Shown here piece after piece: positions 56,152 to 64,000 of a stretch of 64,000 nt of DNA. Position numbers and translations under genes: made by a program. The stretch lies in contig NZ_WCHR01000016.1 of assembly GCF_008973825.1 (NCBI RefSeq), positions 341,946-405,945 on the forward strand, read 5' to 3'. The notes under the pieces were generated by a model. It searched no databases and was not told where the DNA came from. It worked only from the letters and a program-made list of their open reading frames with translations. Numbering within the stretch: the stretch's first letter is position 1; each line of letters starts with the position of its first letter. This DNA is from Gemmobacter serpentinus (GTDB lineage Bacteria > Pseudomonadota > Alphaproteobacteria > Rhodobacterales > Rhodobacteraceae).

Positions 56152-57045
56152 TCAGCCCTTGTTCGTCTCAGCGGTATGGAACTTGTTCTGCCGTTCGTCG
56201 CCAAACAGGTTGCGGCTTTCAAGATATTCCCGCTGCTGGCGATAGAATTCCAGCAGGAAATCCCATTCGCGTGCAGGCGGCAGGTCCTCGTCATAGCGGA
56301 TGCGGCGGCGGATGGTCTGTGCCACCTCCGACACGCGCTTGCGGGCCTCGGGACTTGTCGGGGGATTGCGCAGGATTGTCTCCAGCGTCTGCAATTCAAA
56401 GCGACCATAGATATCCAGATGTTCGGCGCGAAATTCATAGCCACGCGTGGCAGCCCGGGCGGAAAGATCGGGCAGCAGCTGCGGGCGCGGGGTTTCCACC
56501 ACCACGGTGCCTGCAACCATATCGCCGATGCGCTGGTTCAGCCGGTTGATGATCGGCACCAGCAATGTGGCAATCATCCATGTCGCAAGGATCAGCCCAG
56601 GCCAGAGGCTGAGATTGGCCGCGCCGAACAGGGTGGCGATGGGGAGGAACACCTCCACCTCCTTCATCAGATTGCGCGCAACGATCTGATGCGGGGTCAG
56701 GCGGCGGCCATCCAGGCTGATGACGCGGATGCCCGCGATCCGCTTGCCAAGCGTCCGCCCGTTCCAGACCAGTTCCGACAACGCATAATAGGGAATGCGG
56801 ATGAAGAACGACAGCAGCGCATAGAAGGCGGTCAGTCCTTCCCAGGACAAGCCTCCCAATGTGGCCAGTGCCATGATGATCAGCAGCGCCCCGCCATAGG
56901 TGATGAAGATATCAAGGCTTTGCGCGCCCATCCTTGCGCCCAGTGATGAGAGGCGGAAGGTGATCGGCACGCTTTCCGGCGGGGTGTGGCGCAGAAGCCC
57001 CTTGGCCTCCCATGCGGGCAGGTTGGTGGGGGTATAGGATTTCAT
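56152..57045 (-). CDS. RDD-family membrane protein
   Basis: A 297-residue protein. RLSSLGARMGAQSLDIFITY opens the RDD domain, with four helices to about residue 190; ELVWNGRTLGKRIAGIRVIS and RIGDMVAGTVVVE are RDD motifs. The cytosolic C-terminal 110 residues are charged and helical (YEFRAEHLDIYGRFELQTLE). Last gene of the MoxR/DUF58 operon; its start overlaps the SpoIIM-like stop by four bases. Function unknown; RDD proteins have been linked to ion exchange or export. Confidence 0.9.
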   Translation of the reverse strand: MKSYTPTNLPAWEAKGLLRHTPPESVPITFRLSSLGARMGAQSLDIFITYGGALLIIMALATLGGLSWEGLTAFYALLSFFIRIPYYALSELVWNGRTLGKRIAGIRVISLDGRRLTPHQIVARNLMKEVEVFLPIATLFGAANLSLWPGLILATWMIATLLVPIINRLNQRIGDMVAGTVVVETPRPQLLPDLSARAATRGYEFRAEHLDIYGRFELQTLETILRNPPTSPEARKRVSEVAQTIRRRIRYDEDLPPAREWDFLLEFYRQQREYLESRNLFGDERQNKFHTAETNKG

Positions 57046-58133
57046 GCCCGTGCCCCGCCTGTGCCTGTTTCGCGCGCGGATTCGTGGCCTGGCTCATGGC
57101 CCGACAATGTCAGCCATGCGATCCATGCCGCGCCGATTCCCCATCCGATGGCAAGGCGCGCTTCGGTCGATTGCACGGTCTGGCGGAAGAAACCTTCCAG
57201 AATGGCGGCGCAGACCAGCATCAGCCCGGCCAGGATCATCAATTTGACCGCATCGCGCCCGCGCCGTTGCAGCGCCGCGCGCCGCGTCTCGTCGCCTGGC
57301 AGAAGCACGGCAAGGCCAAGCTGCGCCCCGCCCGCACAGGCGATGCAGATCGCGGCCATCTCGGTGACGCCATGAATCGACAGCCAGCCGGTCAGTTCAT
57401 AGGCAAGGCCCTTTTCGGCGAACATCTTCCAGAAGGCCCCCAGCACCAGCCCGTTATAGAAGGTCAGCACAAAGCTGGGCATGGTGACAAAGACGCCAAG
57501 CGCAAAGGTCAGAATCGCGACCTGCGTGTTATGGGAAAACAGGAAGGTCGCGAAGCTGCCAAGCCCGTCACCGCTTTCCTGCCCGCCATCGAACAGGGTG
57601 GAGCGCAGATATTGCGTGGAAGCATCGGGGGTGCGGCCATCGGCCAGACCGCCGGGCACGAAAGTGTAGAACCAGCTATGGTCCTGGGCATAAAGCACAG
57701 CCCCCAGCAGCATTCCCAGAAGCAGCGCGACAAAGCCGATCAGCAGCGGTGCCCCGGACCGGCGGGCCGCCTGTGGGATGCCATGGGTGATCAGCCGGAT
57801 GAACAGCCCGCGCAGGCTTTCCTGAGGCGCATAGACCACCAGATAGGCGCGGGCACAAAGCGCATCGAGATAGGTCAGCAGCGCCTTGTCCATCGAGATC
57901 GCGCGCGCAACCGACAGCGCATTCATCGCCTGCCGATAGAGGCTGGCCAGCTCCAGCGCCTCGTCATAGCCAAGGGCGCGGGTGCCGTTGCTTTCGGCCT
58001 TGCCGATCAGCGCATCCAGCCGCTGCCAGCCCGCCTCGCGTTCCGCACGAAAGCGGGCCGAGCGGATCTGGTCGACGGAGGACGCAGGCGCGGCGGGGTT
58101 TGGCGTTGCGGGGGCAGATACGGACGCGGTCAT
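57042..58133 (-). CDS. stage II sporulation protein M (SpoIIM)-like membrane protein
   Basis: A 363-residue protein with an N-terminal cytosolic helical part (about 1-120) and about five helices. LLGMLLGAVLYAQDHSWFYT, FLFSHNTQVAILTFALGVFV and LVLGAFWKMFAEKG, with LSIHGVTEMAAICIACAGG, are features of the DUF95/SpoIIM fold. In non-sporulating bacteria this family occurs with MoxR-DUF58 and RDD genes, as here. Function unknown. Overlaps both neighbours by four bases. Confidence 0.88.
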   Translation of the reverse strand: MTASVSAPATPNPAAPASSVDQIRSARFRAEREAGWQRLDALIGKAESNGTRALGYDEALELASLYRQAMNALSVARAISMDKALLTYLDALCARAYLVVYAPQESLRGLFIRLITHGIPQAARRSGAPLLIGFVALLLGMLLGAVLYAQDHSWFYTFVPGGLADGRTPDASTQYLRSTLFDGGQESGDGLGSFATFLFSHNTQVAILTFALGVFVTMPSFVLTFYNGLVLGAFWKMFAEKGLAYELTGWLSIHGVTEMAAICIACAGGAQLGLAVLLPGDETRRAALQRRGRDAVKLMILAGLMLVCAAILEGFFRQTVQSTEARLAIGWGIGAAWIAWLTLSGHEPGHESARETGTGGARA

Positions 58134-59437
58134 ATCATCTCCTTCGCCTTGATCTCGATATAGCGCGAGATCAGCGCGGCGCTCAGCTTGCCCGGTGCGC
58201 TGTCAAGGCACAGGATGCCCAGCCGGTTCAGCCGGTCCAGCACCGCCTGACGTTCCTGCAGGATGCGGCTGGCGGCGATGGCCTTGGCCACATCCTCCAT
58301 GCCGGTGCTGTCCGGCCGGGTCAGGGCCTGCATCGCAGGATCGCCAAGCGCCACATAAAGCACGACATGCTGGCGCTGCATGACGGCCAGGTTTTCGACC
58401 AGCAGCTCGGCCGAGGTGCTGTCGACGAAATCGGCGAAGACCACGACCAGCGAGCGGCGCTTCAGCTTGCCGTTCAGCACCGAAAGCCCAAGGGTCGGGT
58501 TCGATTCCGCCTCATCCTGTTCCAGCGTGGCGCAGGTGGATTGGATACGCCCGAAGGCCGCGCGCCCCGGGCGCGGCGGGATCAGCGGCTGGGGGCGCGC
58601 GCCAAAGCTGAAGAAGCCCACATTATCGCCCGCCAGACCGCTGGCCCAGGCAAGCGCAAGCGCGGCATGGATTGCATGATCCAGCTTGGTCAGCGCGCCC
58701 AGACGTTCGCCCATCAGATGGCCGGTATCCAGACAAAGGATGATCTGGTGGTTACGCTCCACCCGCGTTTCGCGGGCAACAAGGTTGTTCACCCGCGCGG
58801 AACGCTTCCAGTCGATGCTGCGCGGGTCCATGCCCGATACGAAGTCGCGCAGCTGGTGGAACTCCGACCCGCTGCCGCGCAGGTTGTTCACCCGCGCGCC
58901 ATCCAGCAGCGGCAGCATCTGTGCCTGAATGGCGCCGGACAGGATCGGCGAGATATCGGGCATGACCGTGATCGTAAGATCCAGCGCCCAGTTCGGCAGC
59001 ACCTCAAACAGATGAAGGCGCGACGGGTAGCGCAGCCAGAGCCGGGTGATGGTTTGCGCACCGCGATCCCGCAGCCGGATCGGGATATCTATCCGGGCCG
59101 AGGTTGCACGGACGGGCAGGGGGATCGGTGTCCCCTCGGCAGGAGCAAGGCCTGCACTATGAGACAGTCGCAGCTCGGCCGAGGGCGGCAGGCGTTTGGC
59201 CGTCAGTGTGACGGCAAGCATGGCGTCATGCCCGGCAAAGCCACGCGCCACGATTTCGGCCTCTGGGCGGATGCCGCGCGCGGGTACGGTCAGTGCCAGA
59301 TCCAGCACCATCAGAAGGAACAGCCCACCCCATGGCAGCAGGATCAGCGTCGTATCCTCGGGGCGCAACACCACGAGGCCGACCGACAGCGCGGCCAGTC
59401 CGATCACCAGCGCCAGCATGTGCCGTGAGGGTCGCAT
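58130..59437 (-). CDS. DUF58 protein with von Willebrand A-like domain
   Basis: A 435-residue protein. Two helices near the N-terminus (about 7-50), a beta-rich middle, then the DUF58 signature EFHQLRDFVSGMDPRSIDWK followed by RSARVNNLVARE, and a vWA-like domain from HQIILCLDTGHLMGERLG. The MIDAS motif, normally DxSxS, reads DTGHL, so metal binding is probably weak or lost. DUF58 proteins work with MoxR ATPases in a chaperone-like pair. Overlaps MoxR by one base (TGATG). Confidence 0.92.
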   Translation of the reverse strand: MRPSRHMLALVIGLAALSVGLVVLRPEDTTLILLPWGGLFLLMVLDLALTVPARGIRPEAEIVARGFAGHDAMLAVTLTAKRLPPSAELRLSHSAGLAPAEGTPIPLPVRATSARIDIPIRLRDRGAQTITRLWLRYPSRLHLFEVLPNWALDLTITVMPDISPILSGAIQAQMLPLLDGARVNNLRGSGSEFHQLRDFVSGMDPRSIDWKRSARVNNLVARETRVERNHQIILCLDTGHLMGERLGALTKLDHAIHAALALAWASGLAGDNVGFFSFGARPQPLIPPRPGRAAFGRIQSTCATLEQDEAESNPTLGLSVLNGKLKRRSLVVVFADFVDSTSAELLVENLAVMQRQHVVLYVALGDPAMQALTRPDSTGMEDVAKAIAASRILQERQAVLDRLNRLGILCLDSAPGKLSAALISRYIEIKAKEMI

Positions 59438-60408
59438 CAGCGCGGTGCATCCTGCCGGTTGAGAATGGTGGTCAGCACGTCATCGGGGCTGCGGCCCTCG
59501 ATCTCGGCGGTGGGGCCCAGCACGATCCGGTGCCGCATCGCGGGGAGGAACAGAATTTGCACGTCATCGGGCAGGGCATAATCGCGCCCGTCCAGTGCCG
59601 CGCGCGCCCGCACAGCCCCGGCAAGGGCGGCGGCGGCGCGCGTGGAGGCACCATGGAGCACCTCGCCATCGCTGCGGGTGGCACGGACCAGATCGACGAT
59701 ATAGCGCAGGATGCTGTCCTCAAGCCGGATCGCATCGACCAGGGCGTGGCCTTGCGCGAGCGCCGCCGCGTCCATCACTGATGACAGCGTGGCGCGCCCC
59801 TCGCCCACCGGGCCACGGGTGCCGCGCGACAGGATCGAGATTTCGGCATCGCGATCCGGGAAATCGACCAGCAGCTTGAACAAAAAGCGGTCCAGCTGCG
59901 CCTCGGGCAGCGGATAGGTGCCATGCTGTTCGATGGGGTTCTGGGTCGCGATGACAAAGAAAGCCTCGCCCAGCGGATAGGTGGTGCCATCGATCGTCAC
60001 TTCACGCTCGTTCATCGCTTGCAAAAGCGCGGATTGGGTCTTGGGCGGCGCGCGGTTGATCTCATCCGCCAGCAGGATATCGGTGAAGATCGGGCCGCGC
60101 GTCAGACGAAATTCGCCGGTCTGGAAGTTGAAGAGGTTCACCCCCAGAACATCGCCGGGCATCAGGTCGGGCGTGAACTGCACGCGCCCGAAGGCCAGAG
60201 TCGACACCTGCGACAGCGATTGCGCCAGCAGCGTCTTTGCCGTGCCGGGCGGGCCTTCCAGCAGGCAATGCCCGCGTGCAAACAGAGAGACCAGCAGCAT
60301 GTCGATCAGCGCATCCTGCCCTTGAATGACCTTGCGGATCTCGCCGCGCAGCGCCTCTGCCAGCTGCTGGAACCCTGAAAGCGTCATGGGGGCGAGTTCA
60401 GTGGACAT
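59437..60408 (-). CDS. MoxR-family AAA+ ATPase
   Basis: A 323-residue ATPase. Walker A GPPGTAKT at 52-59, Walker B with LLADEINRAPPKTQSALLQA, sensor 1 in VIATQNPIEQHGTYPLPEAQ, then LDRFLFKLLVDFPD and a helical lid domain. MoxR proteins act as metal-insertion or assembly chaperones on vWA partners, here the DUF58 protein. Its start overlaps the DUF4350 stop by 11 bases. Confidence 0.95.
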   Translation of the reverse strand: MSTELAPMTLSGFQQLAEALRGEIRKVIQGQDALIDMLLVSLFARGHCLLEGPPGTAKTLLAQSLSQVSTLAFGRVQFTPDLMPGDVLGVNLFNFQTGEFRLTRGPIFTDILLADEINRAPPKTQSALLQAMNEREVTIDGTTYPLGEAFFVIATQNPIEQHGTYPLPEAQLDRFLFKLLVDFPDRDAEISILSRGTRGPVGEGRATLSSVMDAAALAQGHALVDAIRLEDSILRYIVDLVRATRSDGEVLHGASTRAAAALAGAVRARAALDGRDYALPDDVQILFLPAMRHRIVLGPTAEIEGRSPDDVLTTILNRQDAPR

Positions 60409-61744
60409 GGGTCAGCTTCTCCAAAACAGTTCGAAACATATCGAGATTGCGGCGCAGATCCTGCGAGCGGGCGTTCGGATCGGGTGCCTCAAGACGTGAC
60501 ACGACATCGCGCAGCGTCCTTGTCGCGGCGGGATCGCGGCGTTCCAGATGGGTGAACAGGCGGGCAATGCCCTGCGCGCCGCTACCGGGACCGCGCCCGA
60601 AGGTGGATTGCGCCAAATCGGAGAGGCTGGTCTGCACATATTCGCTGACAAGCCGGGCGTCATGGCCCGCAATGCGCAAAAGGCGCGCATTGGTTTCAAT
60701 CGCGGTGGTCTTTGACTGCTCCGGCGTTGCACTGTCTGTCGTCAGCAGCGGCCCGAAGCGCAGCGCGCCACGCCAAAGTGCGATACCCAGAACGATCAGC
60801 AACATCGCCCAGATGCCGGCCAGGGGCGGCGCAAAGAACCGCGCGAAATCATCCGAGGAGCGATCATAATCCTGCCGCTCGTTGGAATAGTCGTAATAGG
60901 TCACAAGGTTCTCGCCCGCCGTATCGACATAGATCCGCCGCTCGGCCGGGGCTTCCGCAGGGCTGCCCTTCCGGTTCTTTCCGGTGTCGGAAGGGGGCGG
61001 TGGCACGAGCGATTTCAGCAGCGCGACCAGAATGGCCCCGTTGTCGCCAAGGGTCAGTCCGTGATTGTTCAGAAGATCGGGGTCGGACAGCAGATGAACC
61101 GCAAGGTCGGTATCCGGCCAGTGGCAGCTGACAACCAGCGCACCTTGCGGCAAGGACAGGGTTGGGCGGCAGACATCGGGCAACCTTGTCGCATCAAAGA
61201 GCTGTGGCAGAAACAGCGCCAGATTGCCGCCTTCCACCGGCGCGACAAGCATCCCGTCCTCGGGGCGGATCACCTTCAATGCGCCAAGGCCCAGTTGCAG
61301 GGTCAACACGTCCAGCGCCTGCGCGGGGATCAGGCCAGACCGATGCGCGACGGCGGACACGACGGTGCCATTGACCCATTTGGGCAAGACCACCAACGCC
61401 GTGGGCCCGTAAATCCGGTCCATCACATCGCTACGGTCAAGGTCGCGCAGCGTGGTTGCGTAATAGGCGGCGCGGGCATCGGCGGGCCGCGTCGCATCCT
61501 GATCCAGATCGGTGTCGTAAAGCGGCAGGAGCCGCAGGCTCAGCCGGGCGATATCGGGATGAACGCGTGGGTTCGATTGTTCCGCCGGAAGCCCTTGTGC
61601 CGAAAGCCATGGTGCCAAGGCCTCGACCCCGATGGTGGACCCATCCAGGCGGCGATCGGCACCACCGCCACCCAGCAGGAACAGCCCGGTGATACCGCCA
61701 AGAACCAGCAATCCGACAAGGATCATCGGCAAGGCGTTACGCAT
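60398..61744 (-). CDS. DUF4350 membrane protein
   Basis: A 448-residue protein with an N-terminal helix (MILVGLLVLGGITGLFLLGG), a periplasmic DUF4350 domain from LDGSTIGVEALAPWLSAQGL through about 290, a second helix (PLAGIWAMLLIVLGIALWRG) and a cytosolic helical tail. The usual DUF4350 companion of MoxR and DUF58. Function unknown; the domain resembles a class I glutamine-amidotransferase-like fold. Overlaps the DUF4129-type gene by 8 bases. Confidence 0.88.
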   Translation of the reverse strand: MRNALPMILVGLLVLGGITGLFLLGGGGADRRLDGSTIGVEALAPWLSAQGLPAEQSNPRVHPDIARLSLRLLPLYDTDLDQDATRPADARAAYYATTLRDLDRSDVMDRIYGPTALVVLPKWVNGTVVSAVAHRSGLIPAQALDVLTLQLGLGALKVIRPEDGMLVAPVEGGNLALFLPQLFDATRLPDVCRPTLSLPQGALVVSCHWPDTDLAVHLLSDPDLLNNHGLTLGDNGAILVALLKSLVPPPPSDTGKNRKGSPAEAPAERRIYVDTAGENLVTYYDYSNERQDYDRSSDDFARFFAPPLAGIWAMLLIVLGIALWRGALRFGPLLTTDSATPEQSKTTAIETNARLLRIAGHDARLVSEYVQTSLSDLAQSTFGRGPGSGAQGIARLFTHLERRDPAATRTLRDVVSRLEAPDPNARSQDLRRNLDMFRTVLEKLTHVH

Positions 61745-62495
61745 GATGCCCTCGGCTTTCCAGAAGGATCGCGCGGCCCATTTCCAGGGTCGCGGCGAAG
61801 CCCGGCTCGCTGACCGGCTGGCCCCCGTAATGGGCCAGTTCGGCCCGGCGCAGGATCTCGGCCAGAGCGGGTGCCTGACGCCAGGTGCCGGGCAGGCGGC
61901 GATAGGCGATGCGTTCGGTATCGGCGCGCAGCAGGCGGGTATCGGTTTCGCTGGCTGCCGTCAGCAGGCAATGGCGCAGCAACCGCACCAGCGCCGCGCT
62001 GCGATCTGACATGGCTGCGATCTGATCGATCAGGCTGCGCGGATCGCCCGCCTGATCCTCGATGCTGATATTCCAGGCATCGGGGGCCGCCGTGGGTTTG
62101 CGTTCGGCCTCGGGTGCGCGCGCCATCAGCATTCCCGCACCGCCAAAACGCAGCCAAAGCAGCAGCAGGCCCAGCACGACCAGAATCACGATCCCGGTGG
62201 AGATCGGCCCGGATCTGGGCAGGGCCATGCCGCCACCGCTGTCGCGGCGATCGGGCGGCAGCACCTCGTCACGCCCTTCGGCCAGATCGCCGGTGATCCG
62301 CAACGCATAGGTCATATCGCTGCGCGCGCCCTCGGTTGCCACGATGCGCTGCGCCTGCGACGACAATGTGCCGCGCGGCGGATCGGCGGACTCGATCACC
62401 CGCGCCCGGCCATCCTGTGCCGCAAGGCTTGCAGGCATGGCGATCACCGCCAAGACAAGAAAGGACGCGTGCGGAAGGCCGGTCAGGCGGATCAC
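61737..62495 (-). CDS. DUF4129-like membrane protein
   Basis: A 252-residue protein. The start is GTG 62495, whose GTGA overlaps the stop of the DUF805 gene upstream; the residues that follow form a signal or anchor (LPHASFLVLAVIAMPASLAA). A second helix (GIVILVVLGLLLLWLRFGG) is followed by a cytosolic helical domain with AALVRLLRHCLLTAASETDT and AYRRLPGTWRQAPALAEILR, the DUF4129 pattern. No ATG start fits between overlap and anchor. Function unknown; it belongs to the MoxR-DUF58 group. Confidence 0.82.
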   Translation of the reverse strand: MIRLTGLPHASFLVLAVIAMPASLAAQDGRARVIESADPPRGTLSSQAQRIVATEGARSDMTYALRITGDLAEGRDEVLPPDRRDSGGGMALPRSGPISTGIVILVVLGLLLLWLRFGGAGMLMARAPEAERKPTAAPDAWNISIEDQAGDPRSLIDQIAAMSDRSAALVRLLRHCLLTAASETDTRLLRADTERIAYRRLPGTWRQAPALAEILRRAELAHYGGQPVSEPGFAATLEMGRAILLESRGHHA

Positions 62496-62965
62496 TCGAA
62501 AATGCCCGTCCCTTGCGGTGCCAGCGGGTCGGCACCAAAGCGATTGGGGCCAGCCGTGCCGGGCAGCAGCATCAAGACCAGCATCGCAAGCATGATGGCC
62601 AGGTTCAGGATCGGGATCATGCAAAGCAGCATCAGTCCGAGGAACCACCAGCCGGAAATGTTACGATCATGCAGCCGCCGGATGGTCACGCCCACTACGG
62701 GCGGCATCATGAACAGGCCGAATCCGAAGGTTGCCATATAAACCGGCAGGATCAAAAGGATGGTGAGGATCGAGGGCTCCTGCCCCGACATGGCCGCCGG
62801 CAGGATGGTAGCGGCCATAATCAGCGCAAGGACCACCATGAAGCCGGTGCTGATCAGCCAGTAGAACAGCATCAGCCACCAGAATTCTGCGCGGGAGGCG
62901 CGTCCTTCAATCAGCGGATAGTATTTCTCGACCAGGCATTTGCGGATGGCGTCGCCAAAATCCAT
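62492..62965 (-). CDS. DUF805 membrane protein (first of two)
   Basis: A 157-residue protein with four predicted helices. KCLVEKYYPLIEGRASRAEF then WWLMLFYWLISTGFMVVLAL opens DUF805; VTIRRLHDRNISGWWFLGLM is its signature. GTNRFGADP-type C-terminus (AGPNRFGADPLAPQGTGIFE). About 120 bases after its paralogue. Function unknown. Confidence 0.9.
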   Translation of the reverse strand: MDFGDAIRKCLVEKYYPLIEGRASRAEFWWLMLFYWLISTGFMVVLALIMAATILPAAMSGQEPSILTILLILPVYMATFGFGLFMMPPVVGVTIRRLHDRNISGWWFLGLMLLCMIPILNLAIMLAMLVLMLLPGTAGPNRFGADPLAPQGTGIFE

Positions 62966-63047
62966 AAGGCTACCTCAAACTTCAACCAATCCCGCATTTC
63001 TAGCCTCAGCGGTCAAACAACTGCAAGCAACCGGGCTACCGGTCATG

Positions 63048-63073
63048 AAAAAGCCCGGGCGGTGCCGGGCTTT
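63048..63073 (-). terminator. terminator between the two DUF805 genes
   Basis: On the minus strand AAAGCCCGG, loop CACCGC, CCGGGCTTT then TTC. A 9-bp stem with a U-tract, 16 bases past the stop of the upstream DUF805 gene. It separates that gene from the operon downstream or makes read-through partial. Confidence 0.75.
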
Positions 63074-63088
63074 CCCTGTCAGCAGGTC

Positions 63089-63553
63089 TCAGGCGAAAAT
63101 ATCGGCGCGCCCGGCCGGGTTCAGCGGGTCGGGGCCATACTTGTTGTCGCCCGGGGTGCCGCGCAGGCAGAAAATGACCAGCATGGCGATCGAGCCGACC
63201 AGCGACACGATGGAGCCGATGATCGGGATCAGGCTCACGAGCACAAGTCCGAGATACCACCAGCCCGACAGGTTGCGGTCATGCAGCCGACGCACGGCCA
63301 CGGCAATCGACGGGATGAACAAGGCAAGAATGACGATCGCAGCGATCCCCATGAAGAGATAGCCGATGACTGAGGGGGCGCCGGTCGTGCTGTCCAGCGT
63401 CGCGGTCACGATGAGGGCAGCGATGCCGCCGATCACCAGCATGACGATATAGTTGAAAAGGATGAACCACCAATATTCGGACCGTGCAGCACGCCCCGAG
63501 AAGGTCGCGTATTTGCGCTTGAGACAGGTCTCAACAGCTTCTGTGAATCCCAT
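63089..63553 (-). CDS. DUF805 membrane protein (second of two)
   Basis: A 154-residue paralogue of the neighbour: TCLKRKYATFSGRAARSEYW, VAVRRLHDRNLSGWWYLGLV and the C-terminus GDNKYGPDPLNPAGRADIFA match it position by position. Four helices. Transcribed first, but a terminator follows it. The duplication is old, as the helices differ widely in sequence. Confidence 0.9.
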   Translation of the reverse strand: MGFTEAVETCLKRKYATFSGRAARSEYWWFILFNYIVMLVIGGIAALIVTATLDSTTGAPSVIGYLFMGIAAIVILALFIPSIAVAVRRLHDRNLSGWWYLGLVLVSLIPIIGSIVSLVGSIAMLVIFCLRGTPGDNKYGPDPLNPAGRADIFA

Positions 63554-63870
63554 TTATTCTACTCCGGTGAATGACATACTGCCTGAATCTAGCCATGGAG
63601 GCCCAAAATATGCAACTGAAATGCTTGGTTTTTGGGCGCCACCCTGCACCCTCGTGCTGCGCCGCAGGGAAGATGAAGATGGCGATTCCCGTTCTGCTGG
63701 GCCGCGCCGCCGCCTGACCGCACAATTCCATGGCTGCATCTGGGCGCGGGCTACGGCGAACGTGCCCTGAGGCTGCGGCAGGCGCGATCTCGGGGCGACG
63801 AAAAACCAAGCATTTGCTGATCATGTTACGGGCTTGTGACGAAAATCTGTCTGTTGGATGATTTTTCTGC
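63554..63870. other. 317-base gap with no gene seen
   Basis: No coding frame, hairpin or repeat that I can support. The promoter of the DUF805 gene should lie at its left end. The right end becomes AT-richer (from about 63795) ahead of the promoter at 63871. Confidence 0.6.
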
Positions 63871-63899
63871 TTGCGGTGCCCGGCGAAGCTCCCTAAATA
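63871..63899 (+). promoter_or_regulatory. strong candidate promoter facing out of the window
   Basis: TTGCGG (63871-63876), exactly 17 bases, TAAATA (63894-63899), then a GC-rich start region CCGCCTC. The following 100 bases have no good ribosome-binding site; an ATG at 63944 opens 19 codons to the edge without a recognisable start. The upstream AT-rich stretch and missing frame would fit a stable-RNA leader, such as an rRNA operon, beyond the window. Confidence 0.45.
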
Positions 63900-64000
63900 C
63901 CGCCTCACCGAGACGACGAACGGGAACGGATCGTCGGTTTGGGATGGAGATGAGGTTGGCGGCGCGCCAAGGGATTGGCGCGGTGCTGGATTTTTGTCTT

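Overview
The window is a high-GC bacterial chromosome segment from an alphaproteobacterium, most likely Rhodobacterales (Paracoccus/Rhodobacter type). The evidence is gene content and order: rimP-nusA-ylxR-infB, secA next to a parvulin and argJ-mutT, a cysPTWA-like sulfate operon, a Rhodobacteraceae-style MoxR/DUF58 operon, and tightly packed operons with 4-base stop/start overlaps. I saw no plasmid, phage, insertion-sequence or CRISPR signature and no tRNA. The window ends at a strong promoter that may lead into a stable-RNA operon.

Layout. 1-9.3 kb: mostly housekeeping genes (acyl-CoA dehydrogenase with a metallo-hydrolase, sua5, yidD, aroC, an aldo-keto reductase, a DUF4105 protein with ubiG, proline iminopeptidase, tspO). 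9.3-10.5 kb: a TerC-family membrane protein behind a structured leader. 10.5-16.3 kb: the transcription/translation operon rimP-nusA-ylxR-infB, preceded by a promoter and an intrinsic-terminator-like hairpin. 16.3-25.5 kb: a small orphan protein gene, mutT, argJ, a parvulin, secA and three secreted proteins. 25.5-28.8 kb: radC, a glycosyltransferase and an FAD oxidoreductase. 29.0-33.0 kb: a decaying catabolic/transport locus (LysR, 2-hydroxyacid dehydrogenase, RraA-like, TctC, TctB, TctA) in which every gene is truncated or frameshifted. 33-39 kb: an MFS exporter with an extra domain, cutC, gnd, a small hydrolase and an Lrp regulator. 39.1-43.5 kb: a sulfate ABC operon with an AT-rich leader and an unusual extension on the binding protein. 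43.6-45.3 kb: a LOG-family protein and dapD. 45.4-50.5 kb: a branched-chain-amino-acid-type ABC importer with a divergent MarR regulator. 51-54.7 kb: a periplasmic molybdopterin-fold protein, a hybrid kinase and a LuxR-type regulator. 54.8-56.1 kb: a second TerC-superfamily protein (DUF475) whose leader shares sequence and structure with the first. 56.1-63.6 kb: an eight-gene operon (two DUF805, DUF4129, DUF4350, MoxR, DUF58, SpoIIM-like, RDD).

Main points of interest. (1) Two TerC-superfamily genes 45 kb apart carry the same leader RNA, with one helix whose sequence changes while pairing is kept. (2) A roughly 40-residue protein family occurs once as a free 46-residue protein and once as an extension in front of the signal peptide of the sulfate-binding protein. 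(3) One transport/catabolism locus is collapsing while its neighbours are intact. (4) An attenuator-like terminator lies just upstream of rimP. (5) A GC-rich palindromic repeat family sits in four intergenic gaps. All family assignments were made by eye from translated sequence; no database search was run.
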